DNA from: Hypericum androsaemum
Taxonomy: Eukaryota; Streptophyta; Magnoliopsida; Malpighiales; Hypericaceae
Length of the DNA stretch: 64,000 nt
Assembly: GCA_963995505.1 (NCBI GenBank)
Contig: OZ023198.1
Span: 5,542,558 to 5,606,557, forward strand
Reading direction: 5' to 3'
Of the stretch, positions 34,001 through 45,529 are shown in pieces. Each line of letters starts with the position of its first letter. The first letter of the stretch is position 1. Under the pieces are notes generated by a model. That model searched no databases. It was not told where the DNA came from and saw nothing but the letters and a program-made list of their open reading frames with translations. A program made the translations under genes and the position numbers.

Positions 34001-37000
34001 TTTTTGTTGCCATCTCTTGAAATTTCCACTCTTGAACTTTTCCGGTTTCTCAAGATGAGAGTACGGCAGTGGCATTGGGTGTCTATGACCCGGCATCACG
34101 GCCTCAGCGCCGCTAGCCCTCACAACAGGAACCTCCTAGTTCAAGTTGTCATTCGTGGTGTTCGTCGCACTGGAGTTGTTGATCTCGTGTGGGGGAGAGT
34201 TGTTATCAGCCATAATCTATAGATCACCAAATAACCTTTAGTGAGTAATCGGTTTGGGTCTAACAGAAAACCCAACGCGTTGAAAAACAGTATGCAATAA
34301 TGGGCCAAGCCCACGTTTACAACTTAAGTAGTACGATTAGAACAACCCAATAAAAATTGCGAGTTTAATTTTCCACAATTTAGATAGTCCTCGACAACAA
34401 ATATGCTTGACAAACATAATTTACTAATATCACGTATTTAATAAGAGTTTAAGATTGATGGAACAAATATTAGTAAATTATGGTATGAGCATGTAAATAT
34501 AAATCGTAAACATATAAAGAGAGGAGTTTAGAGGATGCTCACGATCACACTTGTAGGTAAGTGTGTAACACCTTCATCTTCAAGTTAGGACTTCGGATTG
34601 AATCCTGGACGAGGCCACAGTTTTACCGTGTGCCCTTAAACTCTTATTACCCGCCTATATACTTCAGGCCTCCGTGGGTAATAGATCTCCCAAGGTACAA
34701 CGCCCAACCACGTGTACTATAGGAAGCACTATAGCACACCTTTCGAACCTTTCATAGCCTTAGAACTCCGACACTATGAAAGTGAGAAATACTATGCTAA
34801 GGAGGGAGAAGTAGAGAGCTCTGAAGAGATGAAGAGCTGGGGTGATTTGGAATGAAGGAGGTGGGCTCCTTTTATAGGCAGCCTTGGACCTCCAACAGCC
34901 AAATTCGGATTTAATAGGGCCATTAACCCACCCATTAAATGGGCTGTTACAAGACCCGTAAAACTCCCATATTCATTAGGCTGTTATCCCATTTATTGAC
35001 ATGAATTTTAAATTCGAAATTTAAATTCAAAGCCACCTGGAAGGAGAAGAAGGTTCCAGAGTGGGGGCTTGTCCAAACGGAAGTCCAAGAAGCCCAGAGG
35101 ACTTTTTGGGCCTAGGATCGCTACAACAAGTCCGGCCCAGTTCTAAAAAGATAAGGCCCCGGAACAATTCCCACAATTCCCCCAAACCCGCACCCGCACC
35201 CGAGCCCGACCCGGGGCGGGGCGCGCGCGCGCGTGCATGCCGAGCCGAGCCGGCCGGATGGACGGACGGCGCGAGAAGCCTCTCCCTTCTCCACCAGTTT
35301 ACCCATGCTAGACTTCTAATCCCTTATAAACTTGTCTCAGCATGGTGCGCTAACCAATGTGAGATTGTGCTTATTTTAATAACAACCATACCACTTTAAA
35401 GCCAATTTTCATTCACCTCGAGAATTGAATTTTTGCAAGTGTTATATATCGTTACGAAGCTCTATCAACGAGCTTCGTATTGATCTCACAAACACCCAAA
35501 ATTAATTGGTGTGACCTTCAATTAAATTAGCTCAAAGTTATCCACTAATTACTTAGTTATTATATTTAATTAGGATTTTCCCTCTAATTAAATATTTGGG
35601 CCAAAGCCCAATATACTCACTTGTATTGGGCCATCTCTTCCTTGGTTAATAAACCAATTCTCCAACAATCTAAACTTGTCACTAAAATTCTGACCAAAAT
35701 ACTCAATTCTAAACTTTAGTAATAAACTAATTAAACTATCAAGAAAACTAATTAGGAAATTGGAGCTAATATAATCTGATTATGCACGCAACGACCTGAG
35801 CCTTTATAATTATGTTCGTTGACGAATCCAACCTTATTTTTCTTTAAAAGTAAAGTAAAATTTTACAAATCTTTGTTTGAATCTTAGGTGTTGTTCAACT
35901 GCTTGCCGAAAAAGACAGGCTTGGAACCAATATATCCTACCTTCCTGATCTGCATCAAATTGTTAAGCCACCCGTGGAAGGTTATGAGGCACAATCGAAG
36001 ACCCGAATTCTAAACAAGGTGATCGATGCATTGTCAGATCCCAATATCACCATGGTTGGACTGTATGGATTGGGTGGTATTGGCAAAACCACTTTAGCAG
36101 AGGAGGTCTACCGTCAAGCTACAGATAAGTCATTATTTTATAAGATAGTCATAGCAAAGGTGACTGAAATTCCAGAGATAAGAGCCATTCAGGATAAGAT
36201 TGCAGAATTTATCATCGGACCAAAGTTGGAAGAGAGCACCGATGACGCCAGAGCTAGCGGACTGAATCTGAGGTTGAATGGGATCTTGAAGGACAAGAAG
36301 ATTTTAATCATTCTAGATGACCTGTGCAGTGTGCTGGATTTAGATAAAGTGGGGATCCCTACTAACAGTAAGAGCTGTAAAATATTGATGACATCTAGAA
36401 GACTGGATTTTTTGTCTGACATGGGGTCAACAAAGAATTTTGCTCTTCAGGTTCTGTCTGAAGAGGAGTCTATGAATTTGTTTGAGAAGAAAGTGATTAT
36501 GGTTAAGGATCAGAGAATTGCCAAGGAGATATTGGACAAATGTGCTGGATTTCCATTATTGATTGTCACGATTGCCGGGCTTCTCAAAAACAAAAATGAG
36601 GATTTGGATGCCTGGGTAGATGTCTTAACACAACTCTCCGAATTCGACAATCAAGAAATAGAAAATAAAGTGTACTCTGTCCTGGAGCTAAGCTACGATC
36701 GTTTGTGTAGTGAAAAAAGCAAGCTAATTTTTTTGCTATGTGGTATTTGTAGTCAGCCATATTTCAATTTGACAGATTTGTTATGGTACAGCTTTGGCTT
36801 AGGCATGTTCAAGAATTCCACTATAAGCAAAGCTAGAAGACGCTTAAAAACATTGATTGGTGAACTAAAGGCTTGCAGCCTTTTGGACATCGATGAGCAT
36901 GGTGATATAAAGATGCATGATGTGGTTCGGGATGTTGCTATCTTGATAGCACGTAGAGAAAGACTCGCGTACAGAAACAATGATGACAATAAGTTGACAC

Positions 37001-40000
37001 AGTGGCCAAGTGGGGATGAAATCAGCAATTGCACCAAAGTTTCAATGATCTGGATCAATATTGAGAATCTTCCTGGAAATTTGGGATGCCCATATGTTGA
37101 ATTCTTGTTACTCTTCAAAAAGGGTCCAATCAATATTCCAGTTTCAGCCTTTGAAGGGACTAAACAACTGAAAGTCGTTCACTTCAGAGAGGTGGAATTT
37201 GATTCTATGCCTAGATCCTTGTACTCCCTAAAAAATCTTCACACTCTGTATCTAGAAGGCTGCGAACTTCCAAATTTGGATGCCGCCATCGGAAAATTGG
37301 AGAACTTGGAGATCCTTAGCTTTTGTGGATCCGATCTGGAAGCATTGCCAAGTGAAGTAGGTCAACTGACTCGGCTAAAGTTGTTGGATTTGAGCTCGTG
37401 CTATAATCTCAACTTCATCCCAGCAAATGTCATATCGAAGCTGACCTCATTAGAAGAATTGCTTATGAAGCGTAGCTTTACGAATTGGGAAATTGAGGAG
37501 CATAGAAGTGGAAGTAATGCAAGACTTTCAGAGCTACAATGTTTGTCTAAGCTTGCATCTTTGGAGGTATTTGTCCCAGATGTTCAGGCATTGCCGGTTT
37601 CTTTCTTCTCCATGTGTTTGGAAAGATATGAGATAATGATAGGAGAAGATGGGCGGGAATGGGGCTCGGATCTTGACTATGGAAAAACAAAGTCAATGAA
37701 GGTGGACTTGAGTACAAGCATTGATCTACTCGAAAAGGCTAGAAATCTGTTGATGGAAACAGAAGTTGTACATCTAAGTGGAATCAATGGAGTGACAATT
37801 CTTTCGGATAGCGAAGGCTTCCCCAAATGGAAGAAACTCTCCATCATGGAATCGCCTACGCTCCAACAAATTGATTGTGGGACAACTGTATGTTTTCCTA
37901 TCCTCGAGTCTCTGGAATTGCACTTCTTAGAATGTCTGATGACAATATGTCAAGGTAGACTATCATCATCAAAGTCTTTCAGTGAGTTGAAGACACTTAC
38001 TATCTCCAAATGCCACGAATTGAAGTCTCTCTTCTCGGTTTCTGCAGTCCAAAGTCTTCCCCAACTTGAGAAAATAGATATAGGGCATTGTGATGAAATG
38101 GAAGCACTCTTTGTTGTTGATGAGGAAAGTACTCAAGTCGTGGAGTTTCCTTGTTTACGCCACCTCCGCCTTTTGGATCTACCCCAACTTAAGTGCTTCC
38201 TCGATGTAAGAACATCAAAGTCTTCGAAGACAAAGACTAAGCTAATGTCTCTTTTCAATGAAACGGTATTCAGCTAATCGCTATTTCATTCAACTTCTGT
38301 TACATTTGTCGCAAAAATTTGTTTTCTTTTTCTTATTTTGTTTAAGCCTTGTTTAAAAAAAAATTTACTTAACAAGATTTCATGTTGCCTATCAATACAG
38401 GTTGCACTTCCTAGCTTGGAAATATTGGAACTCATTTATATTGGCAACATTGAAATGATTTGGAGCAGTGGAGCATCAGGAGCATCTGGCCAACTAAATT
38501 CATTAGGAATTTGGAGTTGTGATAAGTTACAAACAGTTTTCCCAGATTCAACCCAACATAGTTTCCACAAGTTGGAGTCGCTACATATATCAGATTGCGG
38601 CAGTTTGAAAATTTTATTTCCTCTAGTCATTGCCAAAACATTCTCAGAGCTCAAAAATCTAAATGTAGAGAAATGTGCTAAATTGGAAGAGATCTTAGAA
38701 GCAGGAGAAGAATCCACAAACAGTCTCCCGTTCCATTTCTTCCTCCAACTTACGTCCTTGACTTTTTTGGAATTGCATGAACTGAGAAGTTTATATCCAT
38801 TTGGTCACACTTCCAAATGGCCAAACTTGGGAAAAGTGATGATACGTGACTGCCCGAAAACCATAGGCATTTGGTTATTTGGTGAACAAGGAAGTCCGAG
38901 AAGAGTTGGCCTATCCCATATCACTAATCAAGAAAAGGTACGACTGATGGTCTATATATATCAAATCGTTCATGGGAAAAGAAAAATCTATTTCTTTCCA
39001 TATGTTATTCTGTTATATGTTATAGTCAAAAGAATACTTTAACACTCACCCTTAGTGATAATTATCTTACTCCATATTTTTAGGCATTCCCCAAGTTGGA
39101 GGACATGTCAATAGAAGGCAAATTTTCCGAATCCAATTGGAATTCTCCGTCATGGTGGAGTCATGTCCCTGTACTGGAAACTCTTGAGGTAAATTACTTC
39201 CGAGGAAGGTGGATGTTCGAACTTTCTGAGCCTGGTGTCTTTGAAAGTTTACCCAACCTGAGAGAACTAGTTGTAAAAGATTCACGTATTAAACAACTGT
39301 GGGAGTACAAGAGGAGTAGCGATTTAGATGCCCCGATTTCCGGTCTGCCATCCGTAAGAATCTTAAAGCTCTCTGCTGTTGGTGGGTTGCGGCATATAGG
39401 GAGACGAGACTCCAAGACGGAGGACCCTCTGCTGCATTTTCTTGAGTCCATAGAACTGCAAGGGTGCTCGGATTTGATCAGTTTGGCACTCTCACCATCT
39501 ACATCTTTCCGAAATTTATCCACTTTGGAATTACGATGCTGCGATAAAGTGGCGGGGTTGATCAGTCCTTCAACGGCCAAAACCATGGTCAACCTTGTCA
39601 GCTTGGAGATTTGGTCTTGCGGAGCCATGGAGGAGATAGTTGCAGCGGAGGAGGAAGATGACCAATCACCAATAAAGTGCATCTTCTTCAATAAGTTGAA
39701 GACGTTGATACTTGTCGATCTGGACAGCCTCAAGGGATTCTGCACGAGTAGTTGCTACTCCTTCAACTTCCCCTGTTTAGAAGAGGTCTCCATATACAAG
39801 TGCAGCAGTATGAGAATCTTCTGTAAGGGAGAAGCCATTATGCCCAAGCTACAGAATATTAAGACTAATTTTAATGACGATAGCCTATATTGGGACATTG
39901 ATATCAACACAACAATCAAACAACTTTTCAAGGTTGCTCCCTCTTTCTTTCTTTCTTTCTTTCTTTCTTGTCAGCATAATCATTGGAATAGAATGATTGT

Positions 40001-42061
40001 ATCTTTCTGGATCTAGGAATCCACTCATGCCACGTTTTTTTATTGCAGGACATTGAGAGGCTAAGACTGTCAAAATTTCCGCATTTGGTAGAAGGATGGG
40101 GCACGAAAAATATATTTCCATTTGAGTGTTTAGACGAGTTGATGGTAGACAAGTGTGCGCCTCTTCTTCCAAGTGCTGTACCATCGAATGTGCTGCCGTC
40201 GCTGAGCAACTTACATAAACTGGTTATAGAGAAGTGTGAGTCTGTGGAGAAAATTTTTGATCTTGATGGAATGGATCAAGAAAATGAAGACCGATTTGGC
40301 GTCATGTTTGAGTTACAGAAATTGAAGCTAATTGAACTGCCAAAGCTAAGGCATGTTTGGAATGAGGATCCCCTGGGAATATTAGGCAGCTTTCGAAACC
40401 TTTCGGTGCTCAAGGTCTATAACTGCCGCAATTTGACGCACATTTTCACTCTGTCAGTTGCTCTAGATCTTGTTTGTCTAGAGATATTGCAAGTCAGAGG
40501 ATGTGGCCTTGTAGAAGTGATCATCAATCAACAAGGAGAAAATGAGAAACCAACTGCAGACCGGGATGATCAATGCACTAGTATATTCCCGTCACTGGCT
40601 ATAGTTGAGCTAGAAGACCTGCCTAGCTTGAAGGAATTTTGTTCAGGTGGTGATTATGTGTTGATATGCCCATCCTTATATAGAATTACTGCAGTGGGAT
40701 GTCCTGGAATGCATCTCTTGGGCGGATCCAGTACTGGTCCGTCATCAACGGAACATCATCCTGAGAGTGGCATTCCACATGATCAAACTCTGAATGAGCC
40801 AACTTTGCGCATTTTCAACGACCAGGTTCGTTCTAGTAGACGAGGTGTTCGGTTCTGTCTCACCTTGTATTTTTTACAAGTAAATTTTTTTCTTCCTCTC
40901 CGCAGGTCAAAATCTCAGGGCTACTAAAACTAGATGTCCAATGGAATGGTAGCATGGACAAGGCTTGGCATGAACTCATTCCGCGGTCATTCCTCCACAG
41001 TCTTGAGTATGTTAAACTGACGGGTTTCCCTGCTGATCATGAACTCTTGCCCCTGGATTTTGTACAAGCCATGCCAAATCTAGAGAAGTTTCTCATCTCC
41101 GATTCTTTCTACAAGCAAATACTTCCAAGATTCGTTCGCGATGCAAGCTCCTTGGAGAAGTTGACGTACCTTGAGTTGTTTAATTTGCTAGAACTCGATA
41201 ATCTAATTGAGGAAGAAGATTCTCAATCAGGTTCAGTGTTCCAGCATCTCGAAGGACTTAAGGTATCAAAATGTAACCGACTAACAAGGCTTATGACTTC
41301 CGCAACAGCGAGGGGTCTAGTTAATCTCGAGAAAATTGTCGTGGAGGACTGCAAAGATATGACAGAAATAGTGTCGAGCGACAGAGATGAAGAAGATTGC
41401 CAATCGGGTTCACTGTTCCAACATCTCAGAAAGCTACAAGTATCAAAATGCAAGGGGCTAGAAAGGCTTCTGACTTCCTCAACAGCTAGGGGTCTACAGA
41501 ATATCGAGGAACTGGTCGTGAAAGAATGCGGAAGAATAACAGAAATAGTGTCAAGCAACGGAGGTTGTAAAGTAGGTGATGAAATAGCCTTCAATCGGTT
41601 GAAGTCCTTGGAACTTCACGGTTTATCCTGCCTCACAAGCTTCTCATCAGGAAATGACACATTCAGTTTCCCACTCTTAGAAGACATGATCATCATAGAA
41701 TGTCCAGACATGAAGACTTTTTCTAAAAATGATCCAAGCACACCGTCTTTGTTCGCAGTTCAAATAGCAGAAATAGAAGATGAAGATCCATGGCGTTGGG
41801 AAGATGGGCTTAACAGCACCATAGAGAAGTTGCACGCCGAAATGGTATACACATGCTCATCCCTATATATTCCAACCACCTTCTATATACATGAATCTTT
41901 GGACAAATAGTTAGGCAAAGTAGTTTACCTTAAAAAGGACAACAAATATATAGTTAGACAAAACAATTTTCGTTTAAGACATCTTATAATGATGATTTTG
42001 ATTGACATGTATTTTCTTTCTGCAGAATCATTCCAAGTTCAACTACTTAGCCGAAAATTGA
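30649..42061 (+). CDS. CC-NBS-LRR disease-resistance protein (7 exons, about 1957 aa)
   Basis: Intracellular immune receptor of the CNL class. Exons: 30649-31006, 35888-38265, 38401-38937, 39084-39932, 40049-40825, 40906-41844 and 42026-42061 (5874 nt including the stop). All junctions are GT-AG and phases fit. ATG 30649 is chosen because the earlier in-frame codon is TTG. Residues 1-150 are a coiled coil. NB-ARC has a P-loop (GLGGIGKTT, about 180-188), kinase-2 (LIILDDLC, about 260-267, with Cys where Trp is usual), a GLPL-type motif as GFPL (about 340-343) and MHDV at 462-465. The rest is a very long LRR region in which later exons start at similar motifs (VALPSLE, AFPKLED, DIERL). The family is RPS2/At4g27190-like. 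No internal stop is seen. Intron 1 carries a retroelement. Confidence 0.9.
32020..32150. repeat. GC-rich variable tract in the LTR
   Basis: Runs of CCCGCA, GAGCCC, GGCCCGGCCC, (CG)n and GGACGGAC units. The matching tract in the other LTR (35165-35275) is shorter and differs by several indels, while the surrounding LTR sequence is closely similar. Confidence 0.85.
32492..34213 (-). pseudogene. Copia gag-protease remnant
   Basis: Starts on the minus strand at MADNNSPPHE (34213). Gag is recognisable by KFKSGNFKRWQQKILFYL and DLATEEMAINDAL. A CCHC knuckle follows (CFVCNKTGHRAKDC, about 33320-33360), then protease DTGATRHIC at 33136-33110 and a GAG-pre-integrase motif (LWHGRLGHVNYKSLQ). Stops interrupt it at several places (about 34140, 33895, 33680, 33140). 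The integrase core, reverse transcriptase and RNase H are deleted. The order and motifs resemble the TNT1/Tork branch. The branch assignment is tentative. Confidence 0.85.
35888..38265 (+). CDS. NLR exon 2 (NB-ARC and first LRRs)
   Basis: Begins VVQLLAEKDRL after the split Gly codon and holds all NB-ARC motifs, followed by winged-helix and LRR sequence (HTLYLEGCELPNL and similar). It ends LFNET at AACG|GTATTC and joins VALPSLE in exon 3. This junction is common in RPS2-like NLRs. The in-frame read-through into the intron stops at once (38277). Confidence 0.88.
38401..38937 (+). CDS. NLR exon 3 (LRR)
   Basis: 179 codons in phase 0 starting VALPSLEILEL, with CDKLQTVFPDS and CGSLKILFP repeats typical of the C-rich LRRs of this family. 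Acceptor AATACAG at 38400, donor AAAAG|GTACG at 38938. Confidence 0.85.
39084..39932 (+). CDS. NLR exon 4 (LRR)
   Basis: 283 codons starting AFPKLEDMSIEGKF, with further repeats such as FLESIELQGCSDLISL and NLSTLELRCCDKV. Phase 0 at both ends. The following intron contains a (TTTC)n tract. Confidence 0.85.
39938..39970 (+). repeat. (TTTC)n microsatellite in NLR intron 4
   Basis: About seven TTTC units lie directly after the donor region, in a short intron (39933-40048). Confidence 0.9.
40049..40825 (+). CDS. NLR exon 5 (LRR)
   Basis: 259 codons starting DIERLRLSKFPHL, with the repeat FRNLSVLKVYNCRNLTHIF. Acceptor TTGCAG at 40048, donor CCAG|GTTCG at 40826, phase 0. Confidence 0.85.
40906..41844 (+). 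CDS. NLR exon 6 (LRR with a recent internal duplication)
   Basis: 313 codons starting VKISGLLKLDV. Two adjacent repeats of about 60 codons (from FQHLEGLKVSKCNRL and FQHLRKLQVSKCKGL) are very alike, including LMTSATARGL and LLTSSTARGL. This indicates a late duplication of one LRR module. Phase 0 at both ends. Confidence 0.85.
42026..42061 (+). CDS. NLR exon 7 (terminal, 11 codons)
   Basis: After TTTCTGCAG the frame reads NHSKFNYLAEN and stops at TGA. Phase fits exon 6. If this exon were not used, exon 6 would read on to a stop at 41910. Confidence 0.7.
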   Translation, partial: NHSKFNYLAEN

Positions 42062-43225
42062 GCAACGTGGATGTTACGAAGTCTCATTGTTGGTGCAATG
42101 TAGGTGCTAGAGGCCAAATGTGTTTTTTTTTCCTACATTGCTCTTCGAACTTTACAATACTCTGTTGTCTGTTGAATTTGATTGCGCAGGGATGTGCTTG
42201 GAGAGAGGAGGTTTGTGTTTGATGCCAAAGAAGCATGAGAATAACGGAGTCAGGCTCACAATGCTCTATCCAATGTGATCTTTTTTATTCAAAAAAGAAG
42301 ACGTTTTCCATTTACATCTTTATTTTTGTGAGGTGGTTGTTGGATGGAAACTGTCATGTTGATTGCCAAATACTTTTCTTTTCTAGTTGTTTGTTTCAGC
42401 AAAGCCACTGTCAGTTAGAACCCAGCATTGTCTTGGAGAAGTATTTCACGGAAGCGTTCCCTTCTACAAACAGGGCACATTCAGATTATTGTGTCATCTT
42501 CTAGTAAAGAGCCATAACTCTTTCTAGAAATTTTGAAATCTAATTTAAATTCTCTATGCGTGATTAGCTCCGTATAGTGCACACCAGACCTTCGCGAGCA
42601 TTCTGCATCGTACCAAACCTGACTAGGCCGAGAATGATGTAGGAACATCCCTACTAACACACCACGCAATCCCAATTCTAGCAGCAAAGAAATTCCACAG
42701 CTTCCAGGAGAAGGGGCAATGCAGGTGAAGATGATCTCCGGACATTAAATTATACAATTACGTAATTTAATGGCTGAAATCACCGAAATTTAAAGCGCCA
42801 ATAATTTAATGTAATCTTGAAATCCGGTTGGCGCTCTTTTGCCAATAAAAAGTGTAATCCCGTAATTTAATGGCGCTTTTTGGCCAATTTATCGGGATTC
42901 CAGAAATCTGATTTGTTTGGGTATAAGAATCAATTTTCCGTAATCCGCAATTTTTTTATTTGATTTTTGAGTGCCAAATCTGATTCATTAAACCCGATTC
43001 TGGATAAATACTTGATTGAGAACACTTTTAAAAAGACATATATTTTAAAATGGACACTAGGGCACAAAAAAAACCCGAAATGTTAGAGCTACAAAAGAAA
43101 GCGGTTTAATAAAGTAGTAGCGTGTACGAGGCTTGCTTAGAATACGAGAAGATCATGTGTTATTTGGAAAAGGGGCGAATTAACTTCATCACAATGCTTG
43201 CAACAAGGAGGTTTCAACTTCGTCA
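42062..43225. other. NLR 3' region and spacer
   Basis: Probably includes the NLR 3' UTR. GCAG-type acceptor sites (for example TTGCGCAG near 42190) suggest UTR introns. At 42745-42900 short repeats of TAATTTAATGGC / GGCGCTTTTTGGCCAA occur. No other gene is seen. Confidence 0.45.
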
Positions 43226-43234
43226 ATGCTATTA

Positions 43235-44437
43235 AGGTGAGATTACTCCTTGTCCCTGGTATTTGGTCATATTTCCTTTTGGCTTCCTGCATTTTCGAAA
43301 ATGATTTTACCGTCCCCCGTCTTTGGTTTTAGAAACTCTAGGGTCCCTGGTGCCGGAATGTTCCATATACTTGCAAGAATATTTCATATTCTTGCCGGCG
43401 AACCCCCACTTGAAAAGATCAAAATGTCCCTCCCACTTAAAAAATAAAAAAAAAATATTCTCTCCTTCTACCTTCACCTCCTTCTTCCTCCCACTTCATC
43501 TTCTTCCCTCACCTTCAATCAAAACCAAAGCTTAATTTTGAACACTCCAAATCATTTAGAAAGAATCAAAACTTAAACAATCCTAATTTTGAAACCTAAA
43601 TCATTTTCTGAATTTGAAAAATCTAATTTCGATTATTGATGAACTCTTAAATATTTTAGTTCTAATTTAAACAAGCTCCACCATCTAATATAAACCAAGA
43701 TGCCTAATTAACTCACCGCTTTTCTTCTCTAAGCTAAAACCCTTGGCGGCTTCCTCTCCCTATCTCACAACTTAAAAAATCCAATTAAGGTCAACAAGCT
43801 TGCGTCGTCTTTTCTCCAGAGATTTCGATCAAGTTATGATTTGGTGCCCACGATATAGGATTCGATATCCCTCTCTCTTTCTCTTGCGTCGTCTTTTCTC
43901 CATTAAACCCCATTACCTAATTTCAATCGAACTGAAACAGAGATTTCGAGCTCCGATTGGGACCCGGAGAAGACGAATTTCACATTTCTGTTTATCTTAT
44001 TCTAGATTGTTGACCATTAATTAAGTTTTTTAAATTTTAATTCTTTCTAATTAGTTTTGATAATTATTAAGAAGATTATTTTAGAATTTATTAAGAATGT
44101 TAGTGTTTATTTGAAGGTGGAAAACCTAGATCTATGTCGAATGAATTACACCGAGTAAGAAAAAGTCTTTTGTTTTTGTTCGCCCAGTAATCCTATATAA
44201 AATAAGGAAGAAGATGAAGTGGATGAGAGAGAAAAAAAGGGAGAAAGAGAGAATTTTTTTTGGGAGGTGTATTTTAGTCTTTTCAAATAGAATTTGTTGG
44301 AGAATATGAAATATTCTGGCATCAAGGACCCGACAATTTCTAAAATCAAAGACAGGAGACGGTAAAATCATTTTCGAAAATTCACGGACCCAAGTAGGAG
44401 AATGACCAAACACTAAAGACAAGAGGGTAATTTGCCC
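43235..44437. mobile_element. Non-autonomous MULE-like element with long TIRs
   Basis: The left end AGGTGAGATTACTCCTTGTC and the right end (reverse complement GGGCAAATTACCCTCTTGTC) begin inverted repeats of about 250 bases. They share TTTCGAAAATGATTTTACCG and CACTTCATCTTCTTCC. The flanks ATGCTATTA (43226-43234) and ATACTATTA (44438-44446) match at eight of nine bases, as in Mutator-like elements. The interior has no transposase. The apparent frames MSLVFGH... on both ends are the same TIR read from two sides. Confidence 0.82.
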
Positions 44438-44569
44438 ATACTATTACTTACATTGATGATACAAGGGGCGGATTGAGTACGGGAACTAATAGAGAGTTTT
44501 CGTATAGTACGGGGTTTAATCTGGTCCATTTAATTTTATGACTAGGCATACGTTAGAGATCTGACGATA

Positions 44570-45420
44570 GTTATTCATCCAAGGTGTTTTCGTCTTTTAC
44601 ACCTTTTCTCTTCCCTTTTTCCTCTCTTCCTTCTCTCGCTTCCCTCGTTCTCGCAAAAACAGAACACTCCTCCTCCTCTCTTTTCATCTCTTCCCTCTCT
44701 GACCATAGCTAACGACGCCGGCCACGACGAACCGGAAAGACCACATCGTACCGGCGCCATCGTCATGTCCTCGCCGGCAGTTCCTGGAGCCTCCTCCTCG
44801 GGCGAGGAACAAACTTAGTGGAGAGGAGCTCTCCGCTCCGCTCACCTCGGATAGGCCACGGGCGGTAGCTAACGATGACTCCGGCAACGACGTCGAGGAA
44901 GCCTGATACCCAATCCGTACCGACGTCGTCCCCTGGCTCTCCCCCGGCGACTAGCCCCTCGTCTACCCCTCCGGTGTCACCTTCCCCTCCCCTTCGCTCA
45001 TCAGGTTCGAGGAGTCGGGATCTGCTTCGAGGCCGACGAGGCTCCGTTGCTTTAGCTCATTCAAGTTCCGACGAGGCCGAGGTTGACCCCGACCAAGTTT
45101 TGTCTCCAACCCCGTCATAGCCCTCCGTTGTGTGCTCCTCTTCTCTCGACAGCGTCGCCGGTGCTTTGGAGCTCTCGCCTCCGTCGTCTCTCCTCCTCTT
45201 TCCGGATTTTGTGTTCGTTTGTTGTTGTGGGAGACGGTGACACTGTTGGTGGCGCTCAAAGTTCGGTACAGAGATGATGTTTTGACAGAAATTTCTCGTG
45301 GAGACGGTGATTTCTTGTGTTCGTTTACTGTTGTCAGGCAGAAATTTATGTTGATTTTCCTGATTTCTCGTGGTTTTGCTGTTGTGCGTGTCTCAATCTG
45401 GGATTGAAAGTGAAGAGTTG
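44570..45420 (+). repeat. GC-rich head of a repeat with minisatellite tail, member 1
   Basis: A GC-rich block in AT-rich surroundings. A 81-codon Pro/Ser-rich frame at 44875-45120 has low-complexity composition and no domain. The block leads into the ~23-bp array at 45530. A similar head-plus-tail layout occurs at 51700-53280. It could also be a captured gene promoter or first exon. Confidence 0.4.
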
Positions 45421-45529
45421 GATTAATTTGGAAAATATGGGAATTTTGTGTTGAATTGATCTTCTGTTGTTATTAGTGTCCCCCAATTCTCGAACTTCTT
45501 TATTTTGACTGGAGAAAAATACAATATGT

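Larger units (their letters stand above)
31273..35667 (-). mobile_element. Copia retrotransposon in NLR intron 1, antisense, pol deleted
   Basis: LTRs are 31273-32542 (1270 bp, 3' LTR) and 34456-35667 (1212 bp, 5' LTR). They run TGTTGG to CCATCA on the minus strand. The insertion is flanked by the perfect duplication ATCTA (31268-31272 and 35668-35672). A purine tract GTGGGGGAT precedes the 3' LTR. The LTRs are closely similar but differ by indels in a GC-rich tract. Only gag, protease and a GAG-pre-integrase piece remain. No standard Met-tRNA primer site is found after the 5' LTR. Without the element the host intron would be about 480 bases. Confidence 0.93.

Noticed and set aside
43250..44422. 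Two similar proteins starting MSLVFGH on opposite strands
   Set aside because: These frames are the two inverted repeats of one MULE-like element read from either side.
44875..45120. Pro/Ser-rich gene
   Set aside because: No domain and typical of GC-rich low-complexity DNA; it lies in the head of a repeat. A captured first exon is possible but not supported.
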